Positions 44,372 to 52,547 of a stretch of DNA of 57,289 bases are shown piece after piece. Every line of letters starts with the position of its first letter. Position 1 is the stretch's first letter. The notes beneath the pieces were generated by a model. The model ran no database searches. It was not told where the DNA came from and worked only from the letters and a program-made list of their open reading frames with translations. The stretch is from Pseudomonas nabeulensis (GTDB lineage Bacteria; Pseudomonadota; Gammaproteobacteria; Pseudomonadales; Pseudomonadaceae), in assembly GCF_004682045.1 (NCBI RefSeq), contig NZ_QUZT01000045.1:1-57289 (forward strand), in the 5' to 3' direction. Both the position numbers and the translations under genes were made by a program.

Positions 44372-46390
44372 TTAAAAGCTCATATCGATTTTAGTCCACA
44401 GGGTGCGCCCCGGCTCCGTGATGGCCTGCGGGTCATTGGCCGGGTAACCAAACCCCGCGTTCCCGGCCAGGTTCAAGTGCTCGGCATAGGCCTTGCCAAA
44501 CAGGTTGTCGACGCCGGTGCTGACCTTGAAGTTTTTATTGATGCGGTACGCCGCGTTCAGCGAGAACACACCAAAGCCTGCGCTCTTGTCGAAGTCTTTG
44601 CCGACCACGTTGCCCTTGTTCTGGTCGATGCGATTTTGCGCCGCGACCACCCGCCACAAGGCACCGGCGCTCCAGTCGTCCTCGCTGTAGGTGAGGCCCA
44701 GGCGGGCGTCCAGCGGTGGGATTTGCGGCAGCGCTTTACCGTCGCTGCTGTTCTTGCCCCAGGCGTAGGCCAGGGTGGCGTCGGCTTTCCAGTGACGCGT
44801 GAGTTTGTACGCCGCACCCAGTTCACCGCCCATGATGCGTGCGTCGACATTGCGGGCCTGGGAGGTGGTGCCCATCATCCCGGGCTTGTAGTCGAAGAGG
44901 ATGAAGTCCTGCACACGACCGATATAGCCCGAGGCCCAGGCTTCCAGATCGCTGGTTTTGTATTGCGCACCGAAGTCGAGTTGGGTGGTCTTCTCCGGTT
45001 TCACGCCGTCGAAGGCATTTACCGAACCGACCGCACCGGTATTGGGCGAGAACAGCTCCCAATAATCCGGGAAACGTTCGGAATGGCCGAGGCCGGCATA
45101 GAACGTGGTGTCGTTGATGTCGTGCTCATAGCGCACAAAGCCTGACGGCAAGGTATCGGCGCGGGTCTTGTCGGCGGTGGCGCTGGTTTGCCGGAAGTCC
45201 TTGGCCGAGGCGCGGTCCAGGCGGGCGCCGGTGATCAGGCGATCACGCTCGGCGGCGTACCAGGTGAGTTCGCCGAACACGCCGTAGTTGTGGAAGTTGG
45301 CGTCTTTAGTGCGCGGCAGTGCTTTGTAGGTGTCGATGCCCATGCTGCTGCGCTGGCGGTGTTCGTTGGTCTGCGCGTCCAGGCCGCCGATCAGTTGCAC
45401 ATCTTCCCAGCGCCAAGTGGCCTTGATGCGCGCGCCGAGGGTACGGCGGTCGACGTTGGAGGCCATGGGCCCGGCCATCATCCCGGTGCCCGACGGCGTA
45501 CGCAGGCTGTAGTTGTCCATCACATGGTCGGCGTAGTTGTAGTAGACCTGGGCTTCGACCTTATCCAGCACGTCGCCAATGTTGGATTTTTCAAAGCGCA
45601 GCCCGAGGCTTTCGCGCAGGAACTGCGAGCCATCCATGCCACGTCCGGCGTAGCGCGCTTCGCCATCGCCACGGCCGGCGGTGAGTTCCAGCAGGGTGTC
45701 GGCGTCGGGGGTGAAACCGACGGCGACGTCACCGTTCCACTTGTCGTAGCGCGAGGCCACGGTGTCGTTATTGCCGTCCTTGTAGTCGTCGGCATGGGCC
45801 TGGTTGCCGATCACGCGCACATAGCCCAATGGGCCACCGGCAGCGGCGTCGATCACCTTGTCGAAACGCCCGTTGGAGCCGGCCAGAATGCTGGCATTGA
45901 GACGTGTGCCCAACTCGCCGAACTGTTCCGGTTCTCGTTCGAACAGGATGGTGCCGGCAGAAGCGCCAGGGCCCCACAGTACGGTTTGCGGGCCTTTGAT
46001 CACGGTGAGCTTGTCGTAGGTTTCCGGGGAAATATACGAAGTGGGCGCATCCATCCGGCCAGGGCATGCACCGAGCATCATGCTGCCGTTGGTGAGGATA
46101 TTCAGCCGTGAGCCGAACATGCCGCGCAGCACCGGGTCGCCATTGGTGCCGCCGTTGCGCACCAGGGCGAAGCCGGGGATGGTCTTGAGGTAGTCGCCGC
46201 CATCGCTGGCGGGCACCGGTTGGCGCGGGTCTTTCGGGTTGGTGATGACCGTCAGCGGTGAACTGGGGGCAATCGCCGTGATCACGGTGGGGCTCAGTTC
46301 ATGTTCGGCGTGTTCGTCGGCGTGGGCCAACGGGATCAGCAGTGCGCCGCAAAGAACGGCAAAACGGGAGTCAACAGGAAACCTGGACAT
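44372..46390 (-). CDS. oprC: TonB-dependent copper receptor, OprC/NosA-like
   Basis: The 672-residue receptor (ATG 46390; an ATG at 46402 is also possible) has a signal peptide (MSRFPVDSRFAVLCGALLIP ... HA), then a His-rich DEHAEHEL segment. The plug contains MLGACPGRMDAPTSY, which matches the CxxxM copper-binding loop of OprC. The barrel ends RTLWTKIDMSF. It imports copper across the outer membrane with TonB energy. Upstream genes on the same strand encode DUF2946 proteins and a PCu(A)C chaperone, the usual Pseudomonas copper-uptake neighbourhood. Confidence 0.9.
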   Translation of the reverse strand: MSRFPVDSRFAVLCGALLIPLAHADEHAEHELSPTVITAIAPSSPLTVITNPKDPRQPVPASDGGDYLKTIPGFALVRNGGTNGDPVLRGMFGSRLNILTNGSMMLGACPGRMDAPTSYISPETYDKLTVIKGPQTVLWGPGASAGTILFEREPEQFGELGTRLNASILAGSNGRFDKVIDAAAGGPLGYVRVIGNQAHADDYKDGNNDTVASRYDKWNGDVAVGFTPDADTLLELTAGRGDGEARYAGRGMDGSQFLRESLGLRFEKSNIGDVLDKVEAQVYYNYADHVMDNYSLRTPSGTGMMAGPMASNVDRRTLGARIKATWRWEDVQLIGGLDAQTNEHRQRSSMGIDTYKALPRTKDANFHNYGVFGELTWYAAERDRLITGARLDRASAKDFRQTSATADKTRADTLPSGFVRYEHDINDTTFYAGLGHSERFPDYWELFSPNTGAVGSVNAFDGVKPEKTTQLDFGAQYKTSDLEAWASGYIGRVQDFILFDYKPGMMGTTSQARNVDARIMGGELGAAYKLTRHWKADATLAYAWGKNSSDGKALPQIPPLDARLGLTYSEDDWSAGALWRVVAAQNRIDQNKGNVVGKDFDKSAGFGVFSLNAAYRINKNFKVSTGVDNLFGKAYAEHLNLAGNAGFGYPANDPQAITEPGRTLWTKIDMSF

Positions 46391-46483
46391 GACACATTCC
46401 ATCCATCAATCGTAAACAACACGGCCAGCAGCCTGCGGCTGTCTATCTAGAGTCGGCCGGTGTGAAGTAACGCTGTGAAGTGC

Positions 46484-46873
46484 TTACGCGAGGATGGGCG
46501 GCGCGCGGCTGCGGGCGCCGGGGAAGATGTTCTGCCGGGCATGGCCCAGGCGAGTGGCGGGGGTGAGTGCGTTGGCGGGTGGCGGGCTGCTCAGGGTGAA
46601 CGTTGAAACACCGCCGGGCAGGGCGGGGCAACTGTAGAGCAGGTCGCAGTAACCGCACTTGGACCACAGGGCGTGGTGTTCGCTTGGGGCTTTTGGCGCG
46701 TGGGGTTCGCAGTGCTCCATCGGCATGTTCATCGACATACCGGCGTGATGGTCCATCGGCATCGCTTGGGAAATCAGCGGACCGATAAAGATCATCAGCA
46801 TGGCGAACAGGCTGATCCAACTGCCGCGCATCAGGCGCGGGCGTGGAGACAACCTGGCGCGAGGGGCGCCCAT
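46484..46873 (-). CDS. DUF2946 family protein
   Basis: This 129-residue protein has an N-terminal hydrophobic segment (ISLFAMLMIFIGPLISQA), followed by a His/Met-rich stretch (MPMDHHAGMSMNMPMEHCE), the DUF2946 motif CGYCDLL and the terminal RAPP motif. Such proteins are regularly found with copper receptors and are thought to help copper handling in the periplasm or inner membrane; the function is unproven. The start could also be ATG 46831 (MRGSWISL). It lies 11 bases after the PCu(A)C gene. Confidence 0.85.
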   Translation of the reverse strand: MGAPRARLSPRPRLMRGSWISLFAMLMIFIGPLISQAMPMDHHAGMSMNMPMEHCEPHAPKAPSEHHALWSKCGYCDLLYSCPALPGGVSTFTLSSPPPANALTPATRLGHARQNIFPGARSRAPPILA

Positions 46874-46884
46874 CGAGTGTCAGT

Positions 46885-47367
46885 CTATTGCGGGTGCTTG
46901 TGCTCGTGGCTGGCCATTGGCGGTACTTTTTGCACCGACACTTCCACCTCGACCTTGCCGGCCTTTTCGAAGGTGAGGGTCAGCGGGAACTGCTTGCCGT
47001 CGGCCAACAGGCTGCGGTCTTTGAGCCCCAACAGCATCACGTGATAGGCCATGGGGGCAAAGGTCAGCTCGCCCTTGGCCGGTACGGTCACGCTGGGCAC
47101 TTGCTGCATCTTCATCAGGTCGCCCTGCATGACGTGTTCATGCAGCTCGGCCTTATCTGCTACGGGCGTCTCGACGCTGAGCAGGCGGTCCGGCGTTTCG
47201 CCCGTGTTATGAATCACGAAATACGCCGCGACGGTGGGGGCATTCGGCGGCAACTCCTGGGACCAGGGTTCGCTGACCAGCAGGTCGCCGGCCTTGTAGT
47301 CATCGGCATTGGCAGCACTGAATACCGGCAGCAACAACGCGGCCAGAAGCAGGGAAGATTTGAGCAT
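46885..47367 (-). CDS. periplasmic copper chaperone PCu(A)C
   Basis: This 160-residue secreted protein has signal MLKSSLLLAALLLPVFSAANA. The metal site H-x-M pattern is visible as HEHVMQGDLMKM followed downstream by MAYHVM, which fits the H(M)x10Mx21HxM motif. An extra His-rich tail (SHEHKHPQ) may add a second site. It carries Cu(I) through the periplasm, for example to cytochrome oxidase assembly. Both neighbours are DUF2946 genes on the same strand. Confidence 0.92.
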   Translation of the reverse strand: MLKSSLLLAALLLPVFSAANADDYKAGDLLVSEPWSQELPPNAPTVAAYFVIHNTGETPDRLLSVETPVADKAELHEHVMQGDLMKMQQVPSVTVPAKGELTFAPMAYHVMLLGLKDRSLLADGKQFPLTLTFEKAGKVEVEVSVQKVPPMASHEHKHPQ

Positions 47368-47413
47368 GGCAGTTCTCCAGAACGGGTCTAAACGCAGTTC
47401 ACTTGCGAGCAGA

Positions 47414-47809
47414 TCAGACCGTTGGATAGGCGCGGGGGTTAAGGCTCGGCCATTGCTGGCGGGGGGTGGGGCTTTGCAGCCGGGGCGGCTTTAGGTTTTG
47501 CGAGGTATTGAATTGCGTGAGATACAACTGCGGCACATGGCCCGGCAGCGCCACTAACGGCGCGGAGCCCGAGCAACACCAGCAATGCTGCATGGTGGAA
47601 TGGTCGTCTTGCTGGGGCGCCGGAATGGCCAGCTTGCCCAGGGCAATGGTCTTGAGGCTAGCGCCGTTGGAGGAGCAGAAACTGCCCCACAGCAATTGCT
47701 GCACCGGGTCCTGGGACTGCTGCATCGCACTCGCCATCGGCATGGCAAACGTGTTGAACAGCACTGCAAAGCAGGCGATCCAGACGATTGCAAAGCGTTG
47801 ACGGGCCAT
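47414..47809 (-). CDS. DUF2946 family protein, first gene of the copper cluster
   Basis: This 131-residue protein starts at ATG 47809 with a hydrophobic N-terminus (FAIVWIACFAVLFNTFAMPMA) and the cysteine motif MQHCWCCSG in the middle, the equivalent of CGYC in the other DUF2946 protein. It is first in the minus-strand order DUF2946-PCu(A)C-DUF2946-OprC. A perfect dyad lies about 24 bases upstream. The role in copper uptake is inferred from neighbours. Confidence 0.8.
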   Translation of the reverse strand: MARQRFAIVWIACFAVLFNTFAMPMASAMQQSQDPVQQLLWGSFCSSNGASLKTIALGKLAIPAPQQDDHSTMQHCWCCSGSAPLVALPGHVPQLYLTQFNTSQNLKPPRLQSPTPRQQWPSLNPRAYPTV

Positions 47810-47832
47810 GGCGGAGAATCCGTAGGGTTAAA

Positions 47833-47858
47833 CGATCAGGGGGTATTTAGCCTGATCG
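47833..47858. promoter_or_regulatory. perfect dyad upstream of the copper cluster (operator or leader hairpin)
   Basis: CGATCAGG (47833-47840) and CCTGATCG (47851-47858) are perfect inverted repeats separated by 10 bases, GGGTATTTAG, that are AT-richer. The layout (8-10-8) suits a dimeric regulator's operator at the promoter. It could also be an mRNA hairpin. I cannot name the regulator. Confidence 0.6.
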
Positions 47859-47964
47859 CGGGGGATAAGTAAAAAGGGCGGATGTGGTTTGGTGTCGCAG
47901 CGGCTGATTTGAGGATAGACGGGGAATCTATTGAGCGTCGATCTTCAACGCTGCACGGTTCAAA

Positions 47965-48053
47965 TGTGGGAGGGGGCTTGCTCCCGATGGCGGTGTGTCA
48001 GCTAAAAATGTGCTGACTGATCCACAGCTATCGGGGGCAAGCCCCCTCCCACA
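47965..48053. repeat. REPIN abutting the truncated antitoxin gene
   Basis: Plus core from 47965 (one base altered, GGGAGGGGGCTTGCTCCC) and inverse core ending 48053, only 17 bases from the stop of the antitoxin-like gene on the minus strand. Confidence 0.9.
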
Positions 48054-48069
48054 TTTGACCTGTGTTTGC

Positions 48070-48426
48070 CTATTGCTTGGTATTGAGCCTGCGGGTTGCG
48101 CGGGCAATGTCGTCTTGGGCTCTTTTGATCAATGAGCCGTCACCAGAGTCTTCCTCTAAGCAGGCTTCGAGGTAGGCATCTATATCTTCCTGTGTGCAGA
48201 GATAGTCGGCAGCGTCGAACTTCGTGAACGTTGTCTTTCTATCAGGGTGGAATTGGGCTTTTTCCAGCCAATGGTTCAATCGTGCTGCGACTTCGGGTTC
48301 ATCGGATTTCAGAGCCTCGGCTTCAAGGCTTAGCGCGTGCGCAAACTCGGGATTAGCGATTATGTGTTCGACGATCGTCTGTTCGACAGAGTGGGTTGAA
48401 TGCAGGGGATGGGGCTTTTCAGTCAT
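48070..48426 (-). CDS. HigA/addiction-module antidote-like protein lacking its HTH domain
   Basis: The 118-residue product has the signature of addiction-module antidotes, FDAADYLCTQEDIDAYLEACLEE followed by SLIKRAQDDIARA, preceded by a ~65-residue acidic N-terminal region (EHIIANPEFAHAL, EPEVAARLNHWLEKAQ). In complete relatives the DIARA helix leads straight into a helix-turn-helix domain. Here the protein ends RRLNTKQ and that domain is missing. No toxin gene is found upstream within the ~450 bases to the next gene or downstream before the copper cluster. It is probably a decayed antitoxin or one with a changed role. Confidence 0.6.
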   Translation of the reverse strand: MTEKPHPLHSTHSVEQTIVEHIIANPEFAHALSLEAEALKSDEPEVAARLNHWLEKAQFHPDRKTTFTKFDAADYLCTQEDIDAYLEACLEEDSGDGSLIKRAQDDIARATRRLNTKQ

Positions 48427-48680
48427 GTGATGAACCTCATGTTTACGTCGGTGGACGAAATGTTGAGGATCATCGCCAAGGGCATATGTATCTTGGAAGT
48501 CAGCGGGCTCTGGTGCATGTGTAGGCCGATTCCCATTGGTATCTGCGTTCAGGGAATTTGGAAGGCCTTCACAGAAATTTCCGACAAGTCTTTGAGGTTG
48601 TCCCTAGGACACTCAATCTCTAGTCTCCGTACACCGCTGCAAACTCAGTGGTCGGGCGTCGCGGCCCGGGTTCCTATGGA

Positions 48681-48719
48681 CGCCAAGCGTCATCGTCTGC
48701 TTTCAGTTGGCGCTTTTTT
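48681..48719 (+). terminator. intrinsic terminator in the leader of the DUF6124-like gene (possible attenuator)
   Basis: CGCCAA (48681-48686) pairs with TTGGCG (48707-48712) around a 20-base loop. Six T follow (48714-48719). It lies about 150 bases before the DUF6124-like ATG, so transcription reaching that gene from further upstream would pass it. The stem is short, so strength is moderate. Confidence 0.55.
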
Positions 48720-48755
48720 ATCGTCTACTGTGCGGCGCTATGGCGGCTGTGCGCG

Positions 48756-48774
48756 GGATACCTTCGGGTATGCC
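48756..48774 (+). promoter_or_regulatory. UUCG-capped hairpin in the leader
   Basis: ATACC (48758-48762) and GGTAT (48767-48771) close a TTCG loop, an exceptionally stable RNA tetraloop. It lies between the terminator-like hairpin and the switch-like stems before the DUF6124-like gene. Confidence 0.6.
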
Positions 48775-48809
48775 GGGTTTCCTAAGGACCGGTCCGCGAA
48801 CCTGCGTAC

Positions 48810-48867
48810 AGCTGCCACCCCCATTGCGTCGCGGCGATCAATGGCAGCTCCACTTTCCTTAGGAGCT
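48810..48867 (+). promoter_or_regulatory. mutually exclusive stems that expose or hide the ribosome site
   Basis: AGCTGCCA (48810-48817) pairs perfectly with TGGCAGCT (48842-48849). The overlapping AGCTCC (48846-48851) pairs with GGAGCT (48862-48867), which contains the ribosome site AGGAG (48861-48865) 7 bases before ATG 48873. CCATTG/CAATGG (48821-48826 and 48839-48844) is a third option. The 48846-48849 bases can be in only one stem at a time, as in a translational switch or thermosensor. Confidence 0.6.
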
Positions 48868-48872
48868 TCACA

Positions 48873-49121
48873 ATGATAAAACCCACCCCCAATCCCCCCA
48901 TCCGGCTATTCACCGTGGCCGACGGCATCAGCACCGAAGACCTGCTGGTCAACCTCAGCGAAACCCTCGCCTCGGCCAATGCATTGAGCTGTGATCTTGC
49001 GTTTAACCTGGAAGGCGCGAAACGAGAGGAGTTGCTGGGTGTTGCGCAGTTGATTGAGCTGGCGCAGTTGCTCGCCGATCGTGTGCAAGCTGGCGTACAG
49101 CTGGCGACAACCGCAGCCTGA
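48873..49121 (+). CDS. small DUF6124-like protein, shortened
   Basis: The 82-residue protein begins MIKPTPNPPIRLF, has TEDLLVNLSETLASANALSCDLAFNLEGAKREELLGVAQLIELAQLLADR and so matches the helical C-terminal part of DUF6124 proteins. The ~35 residues that usually follow the MxKxTPNPP start seem to be deleted. The family is common in Pseudomonas, and its function is unknown. The gene has an excellent AGGAG site that is buried in alternative stems of a long leader, so translation is probably controlled. Confidence 0.7.
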   Translation: MIKPTPNPPIRLFTVADGISTEDLLVNLSETLASANALSCDLAFNLEGAKREELLGVAQLIELAQLLADRVQAGVQLATTAA

Positions 49122-49136
49122 TAATGCAGCGCTAAA

Positions 49137-49225
49137 TGTGGGAGGGGGCTTGCCCCCGATGGCGGTGTGTCAGCTGAAAATGTGCTGACTGATCCACAGC
49201 TATCGGGGGCAAGCCCCCTCCCACA
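49137..49225. repeat. REPIN between DUF6124-like gene and cobK
   Basis: Plus core GGGAGGGGGCTTGCCCCC from 49137 and inverse core ending 49225. Its spacer (GGCGGTGTGTCAGCTGAAAATG) is almost identical to that of the 47965-48053 REPIN, suggesting recent common origin. Confidence 0.92.
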
Positions 49226-49240
49226 TTGGATCTGTGGTGT

Positions 49241-49960
49241 CTAGATATGGGTGATTGCCTGTAGTAATGCAGGCGCGGTAGTGAATTCTCGGTCCACCGC
49301 CGCCAACACCGGCCGCTTCAACACCAGCACCGGCACCCCACGCTCACGCGCCACTTCCAGCTTTGGCTCGGTTGCGGTGCTGCCACTGTTCTTACTGATC
49401 AACACATCAATCCCGCGCCGCTCGAACAACGCTCGCTCATCCTCGATCAAAAACGGCCCCCGTGCGCCAATCACTTCGCACCGCTCATTCCCCGGATACA
49501 CATCCAGTGCGCGCAGTGTCCAGAATTGCTCCGGCGGGATCTCTTCAAGGTGCTGCAACGGCTCTCGCCCCAACGTGAACAGCGGACGCTTGAACGGTTT
49601 CAGCGCCTCAATCAACTCAGCCCAATCGCCAACCTCACGCCAGTCATCCCCGACCTGCGGTTGCCACGCCGGTCGGCGCAGCGCCCAACAAGGCACGCCG
49701 CTCAACCGTGCAGCCTCGGCCCCATTACGACTGATCTGCGCCGCATACGGATGGGTCGCGTCGAGAATCAGGCTGATCCCTTCATCCCGAACAAACTGCG
49801 CCAAGCCCTCTGCACCGCCATAACCCCCCACCCGCACTTGGCACACCAAATCAGTCGGCACCCGCCCAACCCCAGCCAGGCTGTAGATATGTTCCGGGCC
49901 CAAGGTACGGGCGATGGCCATTGCTTCGGTCACGCCGCCCAGCAGCAAGATGCGTTTCAT
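49241..49960 (-). CDS. cobK: precorrin-6A reductase
   Basis: The 239-residue NADPH-dependent enzyme reduces precorrin-6A (6x) in the aerobic cobalamin route. I chose ATG 49960 (MKRILLLGGVTEAMAIAR, glycine-rich nucleotide loop). Typical motifs are LILDATHPYAAQISRNGAEA and DVLISKNSGSTATEPKLEVARERGVPVLVLKRP. Its ATG overlaps the cobL stop by four bases, so it is translated with cobL. No cobalamin riboswitch is apparent. Confidence 0.94.
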   Translation of the reverse strand: MKRILLLGGVTEAMAIARTLGPEHIYSLAGVGRVPTDLVCQVRVGGYGGAEGLAQFVRDEGISLILDATHPYAAQISRNGAEAARLSGVPCWALRRPAWQPQVGDDWREVGDWAELIEALKPFKRPLFTLGREPLQHLEEIPPEQFWTLRALDVYPGNERCEVIGARGPFLIEDERALFERRGIDVLISKNSGSTATEPKLEVARERGVPVLVLKRPVLAAVDREFTTAPALLQAITHI

Positions 49961-51162
49961 AGCGGCTTGACCACTTCCAGCAACGTGATAGGCAACGCCT
50001 GCCTCCACGTATCAAACTCCCCCAGCGGTTGCGCCTGAGCCACGTGGATGCGCGTCAGTTCGCCGCCATGGCGTGCGCGCCAGTCCATCAAGGTCATTTC
50101 GCTTTGCAGGGTCACGGCATTGGCAACCAGGCGCCCGCCGGGTTTCAGCTGTTGCCAGCAGGTGTCGAGCACACCTTCGCGGGTCACGCCGCCGCCGATG
50201 AAGATAGCGTCCGGGGTTTCCAGGCCGTTCAGCGCGTGTGGCGCCTTGCCACGAATCAGTTGCAGGCCGGGCACGCCCAGGGCATCACGGTTGTGTTCGA
50301 TCAGGCCTTGGCGACCGGCATCGGCTTCAATCGCCAGGGCTCGGCAACTTGGGTGCGCGCGCATCCATTCAATCCCGATAGAGCCGCTGCCCGCGCCCAC
50401 GTCCCATAGCAGTTCGCCGGGCATCGGGGCGAGGCGGGCGAGGGTCATGGCACGCACATCGCGTTTGGTCAGTTGGCCGTCGTGTCTGAACGCTGAGTCA
50501 GGCAAACCGGCCAGGCGTGACAAGCGCAGCGTATGCGCATCCGCCACGCATTCGATGGCGACCAGATTAAGATCGGCTACGGCCATATCTCCCCACGCCT
50601 GCGCCGACCCGTCGATACGCCGCTCGTCCGCGCCGCCCAAATGTTCAAACACGCTCAACCGGCTCGGCCCAAACCCGCACGAAGCCAACAACGCGGCAAT
50701 CATCGCCGGACTACGCCCGTCATTGCTCAACACCAACAACCGCACCCCACTGGCCAGATGCGCATTCAACGCCGCCAACGGCCGGGCCACCACCGAAAGT
50801 GTCACCACCTCCTGCAACGGCCAGCCCAACCGCGCCGCCGCCAGCGACACCGATGAAGGCGCCGGCAGAATCAGCAGCTCATCCGCCGGAACCTGCCGGG
50901 CCAAACTGGCGCCCACGCCGTAGAACATTGGATCACCGCTGGCCAGCACGCACACTGGTTCGCCGCGTTGCGCCAACACCGGCTCCAGCGAGAACGGACT
51001 CGGCCACAACGCCCGCTCACCCCGAATACACACCGGCAACAGGTCCAACTGGCGCTGTGCACCTATAATCCGCGTGGCGCGCAGCAAGGCATGCCGGGCA
51101 TTTCTGCCCAACCCCTTGAAGCCGTCTTCACCGATGCCTACAACCGTCAGCCAGGGCGACAT
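49957..51162 (-). CDS. cobL: precorrin-6Y C5,15-methyltransferase (decarboxylating)
   Basis: This 401-residue bifunctional enzyme methylates C5 and C15 and removes the acetate side-chain carboxyl. The N-terminal half (CbiE-like) has WLTVVGIGEDGFKGL and VLASGDPMFYGVGASLA. The C-terminal half (CbiT-like) has TKRDVRAMTLARLAP and the SAM motif LLWDVGAGSGSIGIEWMR. It is divergent from cobG; the 95 bases between them hold the promoters. Length is normal for the fusion. Confidence 0.95.
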   Translation of the reverse strand: MSPWLTVVGIGEDGFKGLGRNARHALLRATRIIGAQRQLDLLPVCIRGERALWPSPFSLEPVLAQRGEPVCVLASGDPMFYGVGASLARQVPADELLILPAPSSVSLAAARLGWPLQEVVTLSVVARPLAALNAHLASGVRLLVLSNDGRSPAMIAALLASCGFGPSRLSVFEHLGGADERRIDGSAQAWGDMAVADLNLVAIECVADAHTLRLSRLAGLPDSAFRHDGQLTKRDVRAMTLARLAPMPGELLWDVGAGSGSIGIEWMRAHPSCRALAIEADAGRQGLIEHNRDALGVPGLQLIRGKAPHALNGLETPDAIFIGGGVTREGVLDTCWQQLKPGGRLVANAVTLQSEMTLMDWRARHGGELTRIHVAQAQPLGEFDTWRQALPITLLEVVKPL

Positions 51163-51220
51163 ATCAATTCCTTGAACGACATCCGACGGGCAGGCTTTTC
51201 ATGCCGCCGGACAAAGCAGG

Positions 51221-51226
51221 CATAAT
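51221..51226 (+). promoter_or_regulatory. probable -10 box of the cobG operon
   Basis: CATAAT (51221-51226) lies 32 bases before GTG 51258. The matching -35 region (about 51198-51203, TTCATG) is weak. If used, transcription starts near 51233, which rules out the ATG at 51201 as the cobG start. Confidence 0.4.
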
Positions 51227-51257
51227 ACCGCGCCTTTACCCGTCAACCGGTAGCCCC

Positions 51258-52547
51258 GTGAACCCAACGCCCGCTGTGAATACCTTGCGCCCCTCGGCTT
51301 GTCCGGGGTTGCTGCGTATTGTCCAGGCGTTGGACGGGGGCATTTGCCGGATCAAATTGGCCGGCGGTTCCATCCGCGCCTCCCAGGCCCATGCGGTGGC
51401 GGACGCGGCCCAAGCCTATGCGGGCGGGGTGATCGAGGCCACCAACCGCGCCAACTTGCAGATTCGCGGGATCGGCACCGAAGAAAACCCATTGATCGCC
51501 ATGCTGCTGGCCGCCGGCCTCGGTCCCAATAACGCTGCCGGCGATGATGTGCGCAACCTGATGCTCAGCCCCAGCGCCGGGATCGACCCGCAGATGCTGT
51601 TCGATACTCGCCCGCTGGCCGAGCAGATCCTGAATACCCTGCAAAGCCATCCACGTTTCCATGAGCTGTCGGCTAAATTCGCCGTGCAGTTGGACGGCGG
51701 CGAAGCCCTGGCGATGCTCGAACATCACCATGACCTGTGGCTGTCGGCGTTCGTGCGCCAGGGCCAGACGCTGTTGGCATTTGGCCTGGCGGGTTGCCCG
51801 GGGCTGGATGCGCCAGTGGCAGCGGTGCCATTGGACCAGGGCCATGCACTGGTGGTGGCGGTGCTGGAGGCGTTTCTCGACCTCGCCACGCCGGAACAGA
51901 CCCGCATGCGCCATTTGCCTGTGGATAACTTGCTGAGTCATCTGAGCCTGCCGCTGCTGCCGTCTGACGGCGTCAAGCGGCCGCCCAGCGGCGCGTTGCT
52001 GCACCTCGGCACTTATCCACAGGTGCAGAAAAATCAGTTCTATGTTGCTGCCATTGCACCCTTGGGCCGCCTGGATTCGACAATGCTCAAAGGCGCCGCA
52101 CAACTGGCCAGCGACTACGGCGACGGCACGTTGCGCTTTACCCCATGGCAAGGCGTGCTGCTGCCCAACATCGAAAAACCCTACGCCGTGACCGAGCGCC
52201 TGGCCCAGCTGGGCTTCCTTTGCTCAGTCGACCAGCCGCTGGCGCACATGACCGCCTGCACCGGCTCCAGCGGTTGCGGCAAAGCCCTGGCCGACACCAA
52301 GGCCGATGCGGTGCAACTGGCCGCGCTGCAACCCGACGCTGATGTGCACCTGTCCGGCTGCCCGCGTTCCTGCGCGGCTGCGCACACTGCACCGGTCACG
52401 CTGTTGGCCGTCAGCCCCGGCCACTACGACCTCTATTTTCGCGATGCAGCCCTGCCCGGTTTCGGTCGGCTGCACGCGCGTACCCTTTCTATTGAAGCGA
52501 CGGGCGCCTTGCTGCGCGCCCGCCCACGGAGCAACACCGATGATTGA
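51258..52547 (+). CDS. cobG: precorrin-3B synthase
   Basis: The ~429-residue Fe-S enzyme uses oxygen to make precorrin-3B, the step that marks the aerobic pathway. Sulfite/nitrite-reductase-like features include IRASQAHAVADAAQAY, the Fe-S/siroheme motif TACTGSSGCGKALADTKAD and HLSGCPRSCAAAHTA (CX5C-n-CX3C). I prefer GTG 51258; ATG 51201 would lie upstream of the probable start point, and GTG 51276 (MNTLRPSACPG) is also possible. The stop overlaps cobH by eight bases. Confidence 0.92.
   Translation: MNPTPAVNTLRPSACPGLLRIVQALDGGICRIKLAGGSIRASQAHAVADAAQAYAGGVIEATNRANLQIRGIGTEENPLIAMLLAAGLGPNNAAGDDVRNLMLSPSAGIDPQMLFDTRPLAEQILNTLQSHPRFHELSAKFAVQLDGGEALAMLEHHHDLWLSAFVRQGQTLLAFGLAGCPGLDAPVAAVPLDQGHALVVAVLEAFLDLATPEQTRMRHLPVDNLLSHLSLPLLPSDGVKRPPSGALLHLGTYPQVQKNQFYVAAIAPLGRLDSTMLKGAAQLASDYGDGTLRFTPWQGVLLPNIEKPYAVTERLAQLGFLCSVDQPLAHMTACTGSSGCGKALADTKADAVQLAALQPDADVHLSGCPRSCAAAHTAPVTLLAVSPGHYDLYFRDAALPGFGRLHARTLSIEATGALLRARPRSNTDD

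Noticed and set aside
48400..48876. 158-codon plus-strand frame across the DUF6124 leader
   Set aside because: It covers the structured leader, has a poor start and no domain. The RNA features explain the conservation better.
51163..51257. Cobalamin riboswitch between cobL and cobG
   Set aside because: Only 95 bases are available and no B12-box-like sequence is visible.
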